A program made the translations under genes and the position numbers. A stretch of DNA of 37,134 nt from an uncultured Lachnospiraceae bacterium (GTDB lineage Bacteria > Bacillota > Clostridia > Lachnospirales > Lachnospiraceae), in assembly GCA_910585715.1 (NCBI GenBank), contig CAJUEX010000032.1:1-37134 (forward strand), given 5' to 3'. Below, in pieces: positions 8,637-17,540 of the stretch. Within the stretch, counting starts at the first letter, position 1. Each line of letters starts with the position of its first letter. The notes under the pieces are model-generated. The model was given only the letters and a program-made list of their open reading frames with translations. It searched no databases and was not told the DNA's origin.

Positions 8637-9923
8637 TTACATTTGTTCCAAATATTTTTCCACGCTTGCAAGCTTCACGCAAAGCACAAAGACTGCTGCT
8701 GCCTGCCGCATTTCTTCTGCAGTGGGAAAAGTCGGTGCAATACGGATATTGGAATCCTCCGGATCCTTGCCGTAAGGGAACGTGGCGCCTGCGCCGGTGA
8801 GAACCACGCCCAATGCCTTACACTTTGCAACAATATTCTTTGCACAGCCCGGAAGGGAATTAAAGGAGATGAAATACCCGCCTCTTGGCTTAATCCAGCT
8901 TCCAATCTCAAGTCCTGCAAGCTCTGCCTCCAAAGTATCAAGCACCGCCTCAAATTTAGGGCGGATTGCATTTGCATGCAGCTTCATATGCTCATGCAGG
9001 CCGTTTATGTCCTTAAAAAATCTGGAATGTCTAAGCTGATTGATTTTATCGTGGCCTATGGTCTGGACAGACATCTGCTTCATAATATGTTCAATATTAT
9101 TTAAGGAAGACGCAATAGCTGATATGCCAGACCCCGGAAAGCTGATTTTAGAAGTAGACGCAAACAGGTAAACCATGTCCGGGTTTCCTGCCTTTTCACA
9201 CTCCTCCAGTATATTCAATATTTCATCCTGTACATCCTCATACAGATGATGGATGCAGTAAGCATTGTCCCAATAGATGCGGAAGTCCTCTGCCGCAGGC
9301 TTTAAATTGGCAAAACGCCTTACCACCTCATCCGAATAGGAAATGCCGGTTGGATTGGAATACTTGGGCACGCACCAGATGCCTTTGACAGAAGCATCGT
9401 TATTTACATACTTCTCCACTAAATCCATATCGGGACCATCGTCATATAACGGAATATTTATCATTTCAATGCCGAAAAACTCCGTTATTTTAAAATGCCT
9501 GTCATATCCCGGTACAGGACACAAAAATGATACCTTATCCAGCTTGCACCATGGGGTGGAACCATTCACTCCATGAGTCATGGAACGGGAAACCATGTCA
9601 TACATAATATTCAGGCTTGAATTGCCGCATACAATAACATTATCCTTCTGAACGGACATCATATCAGCCATCAGCTTCCTGCTCTCCCCGATTCCGTCCA
9701 AATCGCCATAATTACGGGTATCATTACCCAGAAATGTTCTCATGTCAGAATCGCTGTTAATCACATCCAGCATGGGCATGGAAAATGCCAGTTGTGAAAA
9801 GCCAGGCTTTCCTCTTGCCATATTCAGATTCAGTCCCTGTCCTTCCAGTGTCTTATACTCCTCCTCCAGCGCTGCCTTCAATGTCAGCAGCTCATCCTTT
9901 GTCATATCCTTGTATGCCTTCAT
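8637..9923 (-). CDS. PLP-dependent aminotransferase (Aminotran_MocR / aspartate aminotransferase group)
   Basis: Fold-type I aminotransferase, 428 aa, of the group that includes the Corynebacterium-type aspartate aminotransferase (Pfam Aminotran_MocR). It has no N-terminal DNA-binding domain, so it is an enzyme and not a regulator. Motifs: NLNMARGKPGFSQ near the N-terminus, VCGNSSLNIMYD (phosphate-cup region), CVPKYSNPTG, DNAYCIHHL (the Asp that binds the pyridine nitrogen), and the PLP-lysine in STSKISFPGSG. Aspartate or aromatic 2-oxo acid transamination is likely but not proven. GGAGG lies 7 nt before the ATG, and a clear promoter lies at 9967-9995. Confidence 0.92.
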   Translation of the reverse strand: MKAYKDMTKDELLTLKAALEEEYKTLEGQGLNLNMARGKPGFSQLAFSMPMLDVINSDSDMRTFLGNDTRNYGDLDGIGESRKLMADMMSVQKDNVIVCGNSSLNIMYDMVSRSMTHGVNGSTPWCKLDKVSFLCPVPGYDRHFKITEFFGIEMINIPLYDDGPDMDLVEKYVNNDASVKGIWCVPKYSNPTGISYSDEVVRRFANLKPAAEDFRIYWDNAYCIHHLYEDVQDEILNILEECEKAGNPDMVYLFASTSKISFPGSGISAIASSLNNIEHIMKQMSVQTIGHDKINQLRHSRFFKDINGLHEHMKLHANAIRPKFEAVLDTLEAELAGLEIGSWIKPRGGYFISFNSLPGCAKNIVAKCKALGVVLTGAGATFPYGKDPEDSNIRIAPTFPTAEEMRQAAAVFVLCVKLASVEKYLEQM

Positions 9924-9966
9924 GTTATTGCCTCCATTTTTACATTTTTTCTCACACTATAGACAG

Positions 9967-9995
9967 ATTATACCATACCACATTCAGAATATAAA
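9967..9995 (-). promoter_or_regulatory. Promoter of the aminotransferase gene
   Basis: On the minus strand: TTTATA (9995-9990), 17-nt spacer ending in TGG, then TATAAT (9972-9967), an extended -10 promoter. The start of transcription would be near 9960, about 37 nt before the ATG. Confidence 0.65.
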
Positions 9996-10073
9996 GTCTA
10001 TTATGGAACTAAACATGGTTCAGTTAACTGCAACGATTCGTAACAGTTCAGACAGCAGATTTCCCCGCAGGCG

Positions 10074-10998
10074 CTAAAAGGGAATTCCTACAGAATTATG
10101 TATTTCCGAGCCTAATTCTTCATGTACTTTTCTAAGTTTTTTCTTACTCCAAATCCTGCCGCTGTGCTTTTTGCAGGAAACCCACTCCATAATGAAAAAC
10201 ATAACAGAAAAAACTGTAACGCAACCTGCTGCCATGCACCATATCTGCATAAAAACGCTACTATGCATAGAATATATACCAGCCAGAATGTAGTCTGCAA
10301 ACAAAGATGAAATAGTCAATATTTTCCACATTTTGAAATGGTACTGATGGGAATATTCCTCTTTTAATTTTTTTCTGATGATTTGTTTTTCATCTATGCT
10401 ATCCGCAAGATTCCTGACTGCAGTATTTAAATCCTTGGACAATTCTATTTCTTCTTTTGTTTTCTCCTCCTGGTCATATTCCGGATATACATGATTCAAT
10501 ACATAAAATCGCCCATTATAATAAGCTATAGTAATTTTTTTCCATATAAGCCGACTAAGTCGTCTCCCAAAAGACTTCTATCGTAATTTATTTTTTCCTC
10601 ACTTAATTCTCTGGTAACCGTTTCTTTTCCCATAGGATAAGAAATTTTAAAATACTTGTCTATACCTGGACCTGCGTATTCTACGTGACGCTTAATAATT
10701 AATTCCTGCAGCAATACCGTTTTTACCCTTATTTTCTCTTTCGTGATTCCCTTTTTAAAATACAGTTCATTTTCATAATAAGTGGACGCCACTGCATATG
10801 CCCCAAAAAACAGAAAATGCCTATAAATATACCAAATCCCCCTGCTTTTAAGAATAAAAAACCGGCTACTATGGCTGCAAATATGATAAAAAATGAAAAC
10901 CAGAATCTATGTCTTTCTTGTACCATTTTGCGGGTTTCTTCCTCTATTTCATTTGATGCCTCCGGCCATTTCAGTAATTCATTATCAAGGTATTCCAT
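10074..10998 (-). pseudogene. Frameshifted membrane-protein gene (two -1 frameshifts)
   Basis: Three consecutive frames (10998-10729, about 10801-10526, about 10534-10074) join into one 308-codon protein if one base is added at each of two homopolymers. Adding a G to GGGG near 10804 turns IFCFLG|HMQW into IFCFLGAYAVASTYYENELYF. Adding an A to the A7 run (10541-10535) turns LYGKK|LL* into LYGKKITIAYYNGRFYVLNHVYPEYDQ. The start has AGAGGA 9 nt upstream. The joined protein has a pair of helices near residues 32-70, a soluble charged middle, and two more helices near the C-terminus. I do not recognise the family. It is either a real decaying gene or two sequencing or assembly homopolymer errors. 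Confidence 0.8.
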
Positions 10999-11639
10999 TT
11001 TTACTGTTCCTCTGACGAATTAAATTTTGCTGAATAAACTTCCACCTGATTTGAAGGTTCTATTGCATTATCAGGTTTTTAGCTATATTTTCATTTAAAC
11101 ATTGCAAGACTTTGTTTTTTCACCTTTTCATCAATTCTACCACTATGTTATATCACAGCACGTGGCATAATACAAAGTAAAATGATATTTGAGCAATTTG
11201 TTGCAAAATTTTTGTATTTGTTGCTATTTTTTTATCTCATGATTTGTTTTTTATCTTTCTTGCTTATATGTTGGATTTTGATTATATTATGCTATCATTA
11301 TATTTTTGCATGCAGATAATTGCATGAATGCAAAAATATATGCAGTTGTTTTCTGTTTTAATTAACTGCCGTTACTCCTGCTGAGAAAGTTCTAAGCTAC
11401 GTATATATCATGATAATGAAATTATTTTTATCTATGCTTATGCCAAGAAAATAGTCTAACCTGGCATAGAGCCCGGACAAATTTTTCTCTACCAGGAAAA
11501 TACCCCCGGAAGTAGTCTCAATACAACCAGGTGGGGTACTTTTTGTGTCGTCTTGGACACTGTTATCCTTTTTGCTCACTAATATTATAAAATAATAAGT
11601 TTTCACTGCAATATACATAAATTTTTATTTTTTGATTAT
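10999..11639. other. AT-rich intergenic region with a 12-bp dyad
   Basis: No supported gene. A perfect dyad, ATATTTTTGCAT (11300-11311) and ATGCAAAAATAT (11328-11339), surrounds a 16-nt centre that itself contains GCATG/TGCATG words. A 73-codon minus-strand frame at 11397-11618 has no ribosome site and was not accepted. The region may be the edge of an old mobile element. Confidence 0.5.
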
Positions 11640-11831
11640 TTACTCTTCATATATTTCCTGGAGTAGCTTCATGTATTTTTGCGACAGCTTATTGATGGCC
11701 GTTGTCCTTGGTCCGTCCAAATGAGTTCCTTCAGTTGGGTCAGGCGGTATTTCCTCAAATTCCTTTAGCCATTTTTTCTTTAATTCTTCAATCCTGCTTA
11801 TTTGGCTTTCTGATAGCTTTTTTTCGCTCAT
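11640..11831 (-). CDS. Small charged protein, unknown function
   Basis: 63 codons with an excellent ribosome site (AAAGGAGG, 10 nt before ATG), which is the main reason for accepting it. The protein is soluble, charged and probably helical at both ends (SEKKLSESQISRIEELKKKWLKEFEEI and INKLSQKYMKLLQEIYEE), joined by a Pro/Gly/Asp linker (PPDPTEGTHLDGPRT). There is no recognisable domain. It lies between the broken gene region and the transposase remnant, so it may be accessory cargo. Confidence 0.6.
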   Translation of the reverse strand: MSEKKLSESQISRIEELKKKWLKEFEEIPPDPTEGTHLDGPRTTAINKLSQKYMKLLQEIYEE

Positions 11832-11886
11832 ATTGTGTATGCCTCCTTTGTTTCAGTGTTTCCATGAATAAAGCCGGATATTATTT

Positions 11887-12403
11887 TTGCAGTTTACAAA
11901 TGGTTTGTGGCAATGCCAAGTATGCCCTCCATGCGCCATAGATAATACCACCGGACAGGTTATCGGGCTTTTCCTTACCCGGAATGAATGCCTTTATGGT
12001 TATCAGAAAACCATAAGTCAGTGCTGCTTGGATTTTTGTATCCGCAAACTGTTTATTCTGACAATCACACAATTCTTCATTCTCCCAAAACTAGCTGGCT
12101 GACCATTTATAATCTTGCTGGTAAAATGGTTTATCTTACCTAGTTTAATCATTTTGCATAAACTCGGCATTAACCCTGTTATTGCAAAGACGCCACAGTC
12201 AAAAGAACGCTTTAAGCACTTATGGACAATCCTGCTGGACAGGCTCCCTGTTGAATTCACAAAACGAAGGCTTCCCGATTATCAATGCTTGTCGTGAAAT
12301 CACAGTACTGAGCAGTCTGCATTTCGGCATCTGCGTAGAATACAGCATTCCGGTTTACAATATAATCCGGCATGTGAAGCCCCAAAAGTCCGAAAAGCTA
12401 TAG
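11887..12403 (+). pseudogene. Transposase remnant (DDE integrase-core, ISNCY-like)
   Basis: Fragments of one DDE transposase are spread over at least three frames. Frame one (from 11887) reads ..AIDNTTGQVIGLFLTRNECLYGYQKTISQCCLDF. A shifted frame reads VYSDNHTILHSPKTSW, which holds the second catalytic Asp. A third frame reads LHKLGINPVIAKTPQSKERFKHLWTILLDRLPVEF, which holds the Glu. This order (D in AID-TG, D in YSDNHT, E in the SKERF-LW segment) is that of the integrase-core transposases labelled ISNCY. The N-terminal DNA-binding half is missing, and stops and frameshifts break the rest. The family name is from memory of these motifs. Confidence 0.8.
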
Positions 12404-12814
12404 AACCCTGCTTACAACTGTGGTACAGCAGCGCTAAGCTAAAATTATCACTGGATGGAAGTTTATAACCTGTCACTTAAATTTTTATATATGCTGTTTT
12501 TCAAGAAACAGCAGTCAACTTTGTAAAAGGGCAAGTTCCCTTTAATAAAAGTGACATTTTCAAAAGCTATTGACACATTAAATTTTATTTTCCAGTGGCT
12601 TTTACTCATTCATGTATTTACTTTTTAACGTCATAACCGCCTCGGTTACATTTATCTATTACTTCATTTTTAGATTTTCCTTCCTGCCTATTATGTAGGA
12701 CTTTAAATGATTTTGTTTACATTTTCAATATACTATTACTTATGTCCAATAAACAAGACTTTACGGTATTTTGATCAGCTACATAAATCTATTTTAATCT
12801 ATCAGATATTGACA
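12404..12814. other. Non-coding gap between transposase remnant and CRISPR array
   Basis: About 410 nt of AT-rich sequence with no frame, RNA gene or repeat that I can support. It flanks the leader-distal end of the array. No degenerate extra CRISPR repeat was found in it. Confidence 0.5.
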
Positions 12815-14050
12815 ATTTCAATCCACACTCCCGCCAAGGGAGTGACTGGAGAAAATCAACAGAGGACGCAAGGATAACTTAATTTCAATCCACACTCCCG
12901 CCAAGGGAGTGACATGGGATGTGATTTAATTATTGATATTGTACCTAATTTCAATCCACACTCCCGCCAAGGGAGTGACAGGAATAATTATGTGTTACAA
13001 GGAGGAAAGACATAAATTTCAATCCACACTCCCGCCAAGGGAGTGACCAATAATCTTTTGATTAAATCCGAAAATCTTTATCAATTTCAATCCACACTCC
13101 CGCCAAGGGAGTGACCGTTACGGCTACCACACCCCACAGGTCACGGTTTCAATTTCAATCCACACTCCCGCCAAGGGAGTGACCAAGTTATAGACTGAGA
13201 CAAGACAAGATCTTTGGTATTTCAATCCACACTCCCGCCAAGGGAGTGACGCGGTTACAGAGAATTAACAAATGAAATGTTCCTTATTTCAATCCACACT
13301 CCCGCCAAGGGAGTGACGATTTCAATCTTTTTTACCCTAGTTTTGATTTCTTATTTCAATCCACACTCCCGCCAAGGGAGTGACCTGATATTGATTATTT
13401 CATTATATCAGGTTATAAGATTTCAATCCACACTCCCGCCAAGGGAGTGACTAACCCTAACTTTCTTTGCAATACTGCTATGAGTTTATTTCAATCCACA
13501 CTCCCGCCAAGGGAGTGACCATTTTCAAGTCGTAGTTATCGCAAGTTTTCTTATTTCAATCCACACTCCCGCCAAGGGAGTGACTATAATTATATAAATG
13601 TAACCTGGATTCAGTTACAATTTCAATCCACACTCCCGCCAAGGGAGTGACTGATTGTGTGATAGGGGACTATATCAAATTTTTTATTTCAATCCACACT
13701 CCCGCCAAGGGAGTGACGTCAATCGGCAGATCAATTTCCCCAAAGTAAAGATTATTTCAATCCACACTCCCGCCAAGGGAGTGACTTGTGTGTCATCGTC
13801 TGAGTGTGGGTGTTACAGAATTTCAATCCACACTCCCGCCAAGGGAGTGACCAAATTTTATTGTGATTTCATCCGTTGAGAATTTAATTTCAATCCACAC
13901 TCCCGCCAAGGGAGTGACCACAACTTTTCGCATGTCAACATAATTTTCCTGATTTCAATCCACACTCCCGCCAAGGGAGTGACATTTGCAAAAGTACATG
14001 ACGGGAATGCTCATAGTGATTTCAATCCACACTCCCGCCAAGGGAGTGAC
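12815..14050 (-). CRISPR. Type I-C CRISPR array, 19 repeats and 18 spacers
   Basis: A 32-nt repeat occurs 19 times with no visible base change; first copy 12815-12846, last 14019-14050. Spacers are 33-36 nt. Plus-strand copies begin ATTTCAATCC and end GGGAGTGAC, so the crRNA-sense repeat runs on the minus strand. It starts GTCACTCCC and ends GTGTGGATTGAAAT, the form expected for type I-C with a Cas5c-generated handle. The repeat folds as ACTCCC-TTGGC-GGGAGT (6-bp stem, 5-nt loop). Orientation, cas2 position and leader all agree that transcription enters from 14050 toward 12815, so the newest spacers are at the right. No spacer could be assigned to a phage without a search. Confidence 0.99.
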
Positions 14051-14214
14051 AGCAAAAATGCACAAAAACTACCACTTACGCACATCTTTTCACAAACATA
14101 TCTTACAAATAGAACCAACAATTCAAATAATATCTCAATAATAAATAATCCAACTGCCCCTCAAAAATGGTGCGAACCTCTAAGCATTCCCATGTTCACT
14201 ATTCATTCGCACCT
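14051..14214 (-). promoter_or_regulatory. CRISPR leader with inverted repeat
   Basis: 164 nt between the cas2 stop and the first (newest) repeat; AT-rich, with no gene. Directly after cas2 it holds the inverted repeat GGTGCGAA (14169-14176) / TTCGCACC (14206-14213), followed on the minus strand by ATTTTTG. It should carry the array promoter and the Cas1-Cas2 integration signals. I could not pick one promoter with confidence. Confidence 0.75.
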
Positions 14215-14505
14215 TTAAATCATCAAGACCCCTTCCGCTTCATACGAGGACTTAATACCAAAATGCTCCACCTTCGTATCATATTTATTTCCCAAATAAT
14301 AAAATCTAAGGCTATCCTTTTCCTTATCAATCAAAGACAATAATTTATCTTTTAGCAATAACACCTGTGAAGCATCCAAAATACACTCAAACACAGAATT
14401 TTGTACCCTTTGTCCATAATTCACACATTCCTTGGATACTTTCCTTAACCTTCTCTTACCAATAGCATCTTGCGTTGATACGTCATAAGTAATCAATACC
14501 AGCAT
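14215..14505 (-). CDS. cas2: CRISPR-associated endonuclease Cas2
   Basis: Adaptation protein that forms the Cas1-Cas2 integrase inserting new spacers. 96 aa with the family start MLVLITYDVST (beta-1 and the conserved Asp), RRLRKVSKECVNYGQRVQNSVFECILD, and a C-terminal strand (YDTKVEHFGIK) typical of type I-C Cas2. The start at 14505 has AGGAGG upstream, overlapping the end of cas1. The longer open frame to 14598 is out-of-frame cas1 sequence. It is last in the operon; the leader follows its stop. Confidence 0.97.
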   Translation of the reverse strand: MLVLITYDVSTQDAIGKRRLRKVSKECVNYGQRVQNSVFECILDASQVLLLKDKLLSLIDKEKDSLRFYYLGNKYDTKVEHFGIKSSYEAEGVLMI

Positions 14506-14515
14506 TTTTAACCTC

Positions 14516-15547
14516 CTATTTCCATAAGAACGGCGGATATTCTTCCAAATCTCCCCGAATAGTTCTTGCCAGAAGAAGCGCCTGTACATATGGTACAAGT
14601 CCCCATTCCATTTTTTCTTTTAAAAACGGATGTGTGATTGTTTCTTTTTTATGTTTTTGCCATGCGGAAAAAAATACCTTCCTGCCCGAATCATTTAACA
14701 AAACAGCCCCATCCTTTTGTTTCTGAAAATGTTCCATTCCTATTACTTTCATATTTATCAGAGTCAACACAAAACGGTCTGCCATTATCCCCCGAAGCTC
14801 CTCCATAATATCCAGTGATAACGATTTTCTTCCCGGACGGTCCCTATGCATGAATCCTACGTATGGATCCAGTCCTACGCTTTCTAATGCATTAGCACAG
14901 TCTCCCGCCAAGACTGTATATGTAAATGACAACAAAGCATTTACATTATCCAGCGGCGGTCTTCGGCTTCTTGTTTTAAAATAAAACTCTTCTTTCTGAT
15001 TTAAGATAAGCATATCAAAAACAGAAAAATATTGTTCTGCTGCCTTTCCTTCCAGGCCCCGCAGGCTATCTAAATCATGACTTGTTTCCACCTTTTTGAC
15101 AGCTTCTTTCAATTCCCCGGAAACCGCTTTCAACTGCTCTGCATCTACCCGCAGTCCATGGTCTCTTAAAGTCCTCTCGATACTCCATCGACAATTGTAT
15201 AACTTGCCGATTATCATGTTTCTGGCATATTGATGGCTTTTTTCCAAATTGTCCGAAATGCGGTACTGCTCTTTTCGCAGCAACACATTTCCATACTTTT
15301 TTCCTGTTACTCTTGCCAAAAACTTCCCTCTTGGTGAAAAAAATGTCATTCCCACACATCTTTCTGCGCAGGCTCCCATTAGAGCCGGGGTTGCTCCCTT
15401 ATAAGTAAAACAAATTATGTTTTCCAGGTTGTGCAAAGGAAACCGCCCCATTGTTTTTTCTCCATTTACAATAACGATATTTTCACCTTCCAGAGTCAGG
15501 TAACTATCCTCACTCATTACATAAAGTGTATTCAGCAGTTTCTTCAT
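14516..15547 (-). CDS. cas1: CRISPR-associated integrase Cas1 (type I-C)
   Basis: Metal-dependent integrase of spacer acquisition. 343 aa beginning MKKLLNTLYVMSEDSYL, the usual type I-C Cas1 opening. The C-terminal helical domain has the conserved GLDPYVGFMHRDRPGRKSLSLDIMEELR segment carrying the active-site His and Asp; the partner Glu should lie in the preceding helices. I used ATG 15547, with GGGAGG 7 nt upstream; the TTG six bases earlier is too close to that site. It starts 2 nt after the cas4 stop and ends 10 nt before cas2. Confidence 0.97.
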   Translation of the reverse strand: MKKLLNTLYVMSEDSYLTLEGENIVIVNGEKTMGRFPLHNLENIICFTYKGATPALMGACAERCVGMTFFSPRGKFLARVTGKKYGNVLLRKEQYRISDNLEKSHQYARNMIIGKLYNCRWSIERTLRDHGLRVDAEQLKAVSGELKEAVKKVETSHDLDSLRGLEGKAAEQYFSVFDMLILNQKEEFYFKTRSRRPPLDNVNALLSFTYTVLAGDCANALESVGLDPYVGFMHRDRPGRKSLSLDIMEELRGIMADRFVLTLINMKVIGMEHFQKQKDGAVLLNDSGRKVFFSAWQKHKKETITHPFLKEKMEWGLVPYVQALLLARTIRGDLEEYPPFLWK

Positions 15548-15549
15548 TA

Positions 15550-16218
15550 TCAAGCCTCCCCTTCCATGTCCTTTATTGTATCATTTATATATGCTGATAC
15601 ACTTTTATTTCCCTGAATGCGGGGCAGGCATATATTTGCCAAAGAACAATTTCTGCATTTTTTTCCCGCTTTTACTTTGGGCGTATATCCTCTGCGAAAC
15701 AGCTGGTGCATCTCTTCAAACAGCTTCTTAACTTCCAGACGCAATTCTTCTGAAAAAACAACCTCTTCTCTTCTTCTGATTTTTCCATAATACAAGTAAC
15801 CTTTCGGGATTTTTGTCAAAAACATTTCTTCCAGGCATATAGCCTGGGCGCATAATTGTAACAGGTCTTCCTTTCCTTCTTTCGGCTCTCCGTTTTTATA
15901 TTCCACAGGAACAACCTTCCATTTTCCCTCGTATCCAAATACATTGATTCCATTACTTGCCCCATGAAATTCTACAATATCACACTGCCCTGATATCCCT
16001 AAGCTTTCCGAAGCAATCCGAAGCCCTCTTGCAGTCATCCTGTCCCCCCGCTTTTCAAATGACTGCTCGTTATGCGCCCGTTTATGAAGCAATTCGCCTG
16101 AAGTGGTCTGATAATTCTCTTCCCACTGCTGTTCAATATGAATCAGCGCCCATTGCCTTCTGCAATAGGCAAAATGTTGAATCCCCGATAGCATTAAATA
16201 TTCATCTTCCAAATACAT
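15550..16218 (-). CDS. cas4: CRISPR-associated exonuclease Cas4 (type I-C)
   Basis: RecB-like nuclease that trims prespacers and helps choose PAM-bearing DNA and its orientation during adaptation. 222 aa, with YCRRQW (first iron-sulphur Cys), GQCDIVEF (active-site Asp), VPVEYKNG (Glu-x-Lys motif) and the C-terminal CRNCSLANIC cysteine cluster, together the 4Fe-4S ligands. I chose ATG 16218 (MYLEDEYLMLSGIQHF), preceded by GGCGGGGG and 17 nt after the cas7 stop. The longer frame to 16254 overlaps cas7 and has no ribosome site. Confidence 0.96.
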   Translation of the reverse strand: MYLEDEYLMLSGIQHFAYCRRQWALIHIEQQWEENYQTTSGELLHKRAHNEQSFEKRGDRMTARGLRIASESLGISGQCDIVEFHGASNGINVFGYEGKWKVVPVEYKNGEPKEGKEDLLQLCAQAICLEEMFLTKIPKGYLYYGKIRRREEVVFSEELRLEVKKLFEEMHQLFRRGYTPKVKAGKKCRNCSLANICLPRIQGNKSVSAYINDTIKDMEGEA

Positions 16219-16235
16219 AAAACCCCCGCCTGCTT

Positions 16236-17135
16236 TTACAGCATCTGAATACACTCTACTCCATCCGGCATTTCCGTATCGATCTTCACTTCATAATCCT
16301 CATAACACCTTGCAGGCTTTGTTTCATCCTTTCTCGTTACCTGAATCTTATCAAACAGTTTAAATGCCGGCGCATTTCCCAGCTCGCTTTCATGCTTGAA
16401 TACAATTAAATTTCTGACTGCCATATTTCCTCTGGCCGCTGAATGGTCCTGTTCAAACATATTGATAATGGCATTCCACAACAATTGCAAATCCTCTTCG
16501 TCAAACCCGGTAACCTTTCTTGCCAGATTTGCGGAAACATATCCTTCTACCCGATAAAGTCCGTAAGGAACAATATATTTTCTTCCCATTTCTGTGGTCT
16601 TTCCTTCTGCATCCTTTTCCGTAGTAATGGCAACCCTTGTAATTGTCACTTCCTGAGGCACAATGGGGTCAATGGATTTGGCAAACCCAAACTGCACCGG
16701 TCCTCTTACCTGGCCGCAATTCAGGGAGTTCTTTACAAAGGTGGTCATAACCGCTCCAAACGTGCGGATATCAAAGAAATTTTTGCACATGAAATCTCTA
16801 ATCTCATTGTCTAGATTTTCATTATCCTTCTTCTTTTGCTTGATACTTTCCTTGGCATTCTTCTCATCTATTCCAACCTCTAAAAACGCCTCAGCATCAC
16901 TCCTGTTTAACGGAACTCTTTCTTTTATGTAAATCCGATAGCCTGATGCATCTTCCTTTGCTATTTCCACATAATTCCTGATTTTCCGTTTCAGGCATAC
17001 ATCCGTCACAAGTCCGTTTCCTGTTTCGGGATCAATTCTTGGCATATTGCCCGCATCCGGGTCCCCATTTGGATTTCCGTTTTCCACCTCAAATAAAACC
17101 ACAAAATCATACCTGTTCTTAATTGCTTCTCCCAT
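16236..17135 (-). CDS. cas7: Cascade backbone subunit Cas7c (Csd2)
   Basis: Forms the helical filament along the crRNA in the type I-C Cascade; its thumb is what kinks every sixth guide base. 299 aa beginning MGEAIKNRYDFVVLFEVENGNPNGDPDAGNMPR, the signature Csd2 N-terminus, with RTFGAVMT and the VRGPVQFGFAKSIDP segment. The ATG directly abuts the cas8c stop (TAAATG), implying translational coupling and high expression from the same mRNA. Confidence 0.98.
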   Translation of the reverse strand: MGEAIKNRYDFVVLFEVENGNPNGDPDAGNMPRIDPETGNGLVTDVCLKRKIRNYVEIAKEDASGYRIYIKERVPLNRSDAEAFLEVGIDEKNAKESIKQKKKDNENLDNEIRDFMCKNFFDIRTFGAVMTTFVKNSLNCGQVRGPVQFGFAKSIDPIVPQEVTITRVAITTEKDAEGKTTEMGRKYIVPYGLYRVEGYVSANLARKVTGFDEEDLQLLWNAIINMFEQDHSAARGNMAVRNLIVFKHESELGNAPAFKLFDKIQVTRKDETKPARCYEDYEVKIDTEMPDGVECIQML

Positions 17136-17540
17136 TTACTTTTCCTCCTTATTTTCTATATCTTTATTTCCTGAATTTTTCTTTTCATATTTTTTCTGTA
17201 ATTGATGATAATACCCTACAATAAACGTGCCTTGCTCTTCCAAAGATAATTGCTTTGGAAACTTCTCCTGAAAGCTGCCTACAAGCCTTTCTATCCGCTC
17301 ATTCAAAAAAACATACTTTCCTGTTTTTTCTCTTTTTAATATGCGCATATGGCTGTTGGATAATTTCAGTAATATTGGAAATACAACTGCAGGCGTTGCA
17401 CATGCTGAATTAAAGTATTTATCCTTTATTGTGGTGTTTAAATCCTTTTTATCGTATGCCTCACTTTGAATTTCCTCCAAAGTTTCAAACAATCTCCCTA
17501 AATTATAGGGCACATTTTCTGAATTTTCATTTAATCCCAT
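17136..17540 (-). CDS. cas11c: Cas11c small subunit, internal start within cas8c
   Basis: Type I-C Cascade is known to contain a small subunit translated from an internal start near the end of cas8c. Here a strong Shine-Dalgarno AAGGAGG (17558-17552) lies inside cas8c, 11 nt before an in-frame ATG at 17540. The product is 134 aa, beginning MGLNENSENVPYNLGRLFET, the helical Cas11-like tail of Cas8c. It shares the cas8c stop. The signal is seen directly; expression is inferred from the family. Confidence 0.8.
   Translation of the reverse strand: MGLNENSENVPYNLGRLFETLEEIQSEAYDKKDLNTTIKDKYFNSACATPAVVFPILLKLSNSHMRILKREKTGKYVFLNERIERLVGSFQEKFPKQLSLEEQGTFIVGYYHQLQKKYEKKNSGNKDIENKEEK

Noticed and set aside
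11397..11618. 73-codon minus-strand frame
   Set aside because: No ribosome site, no recognisable domain, and composition like degraded mobile-element DNA.
13655..13879. Open frame of 74 codons inside the CRISPR array
   Set aside because: It only translates array repeats (recurrent ISIHTPAKGVT); artefact of the repeat.
14506..14598. N-terminal extension of cas2
   Set aside because: It is out-of-frame cas1 sequence; the ribosome site and family start are at 14505.
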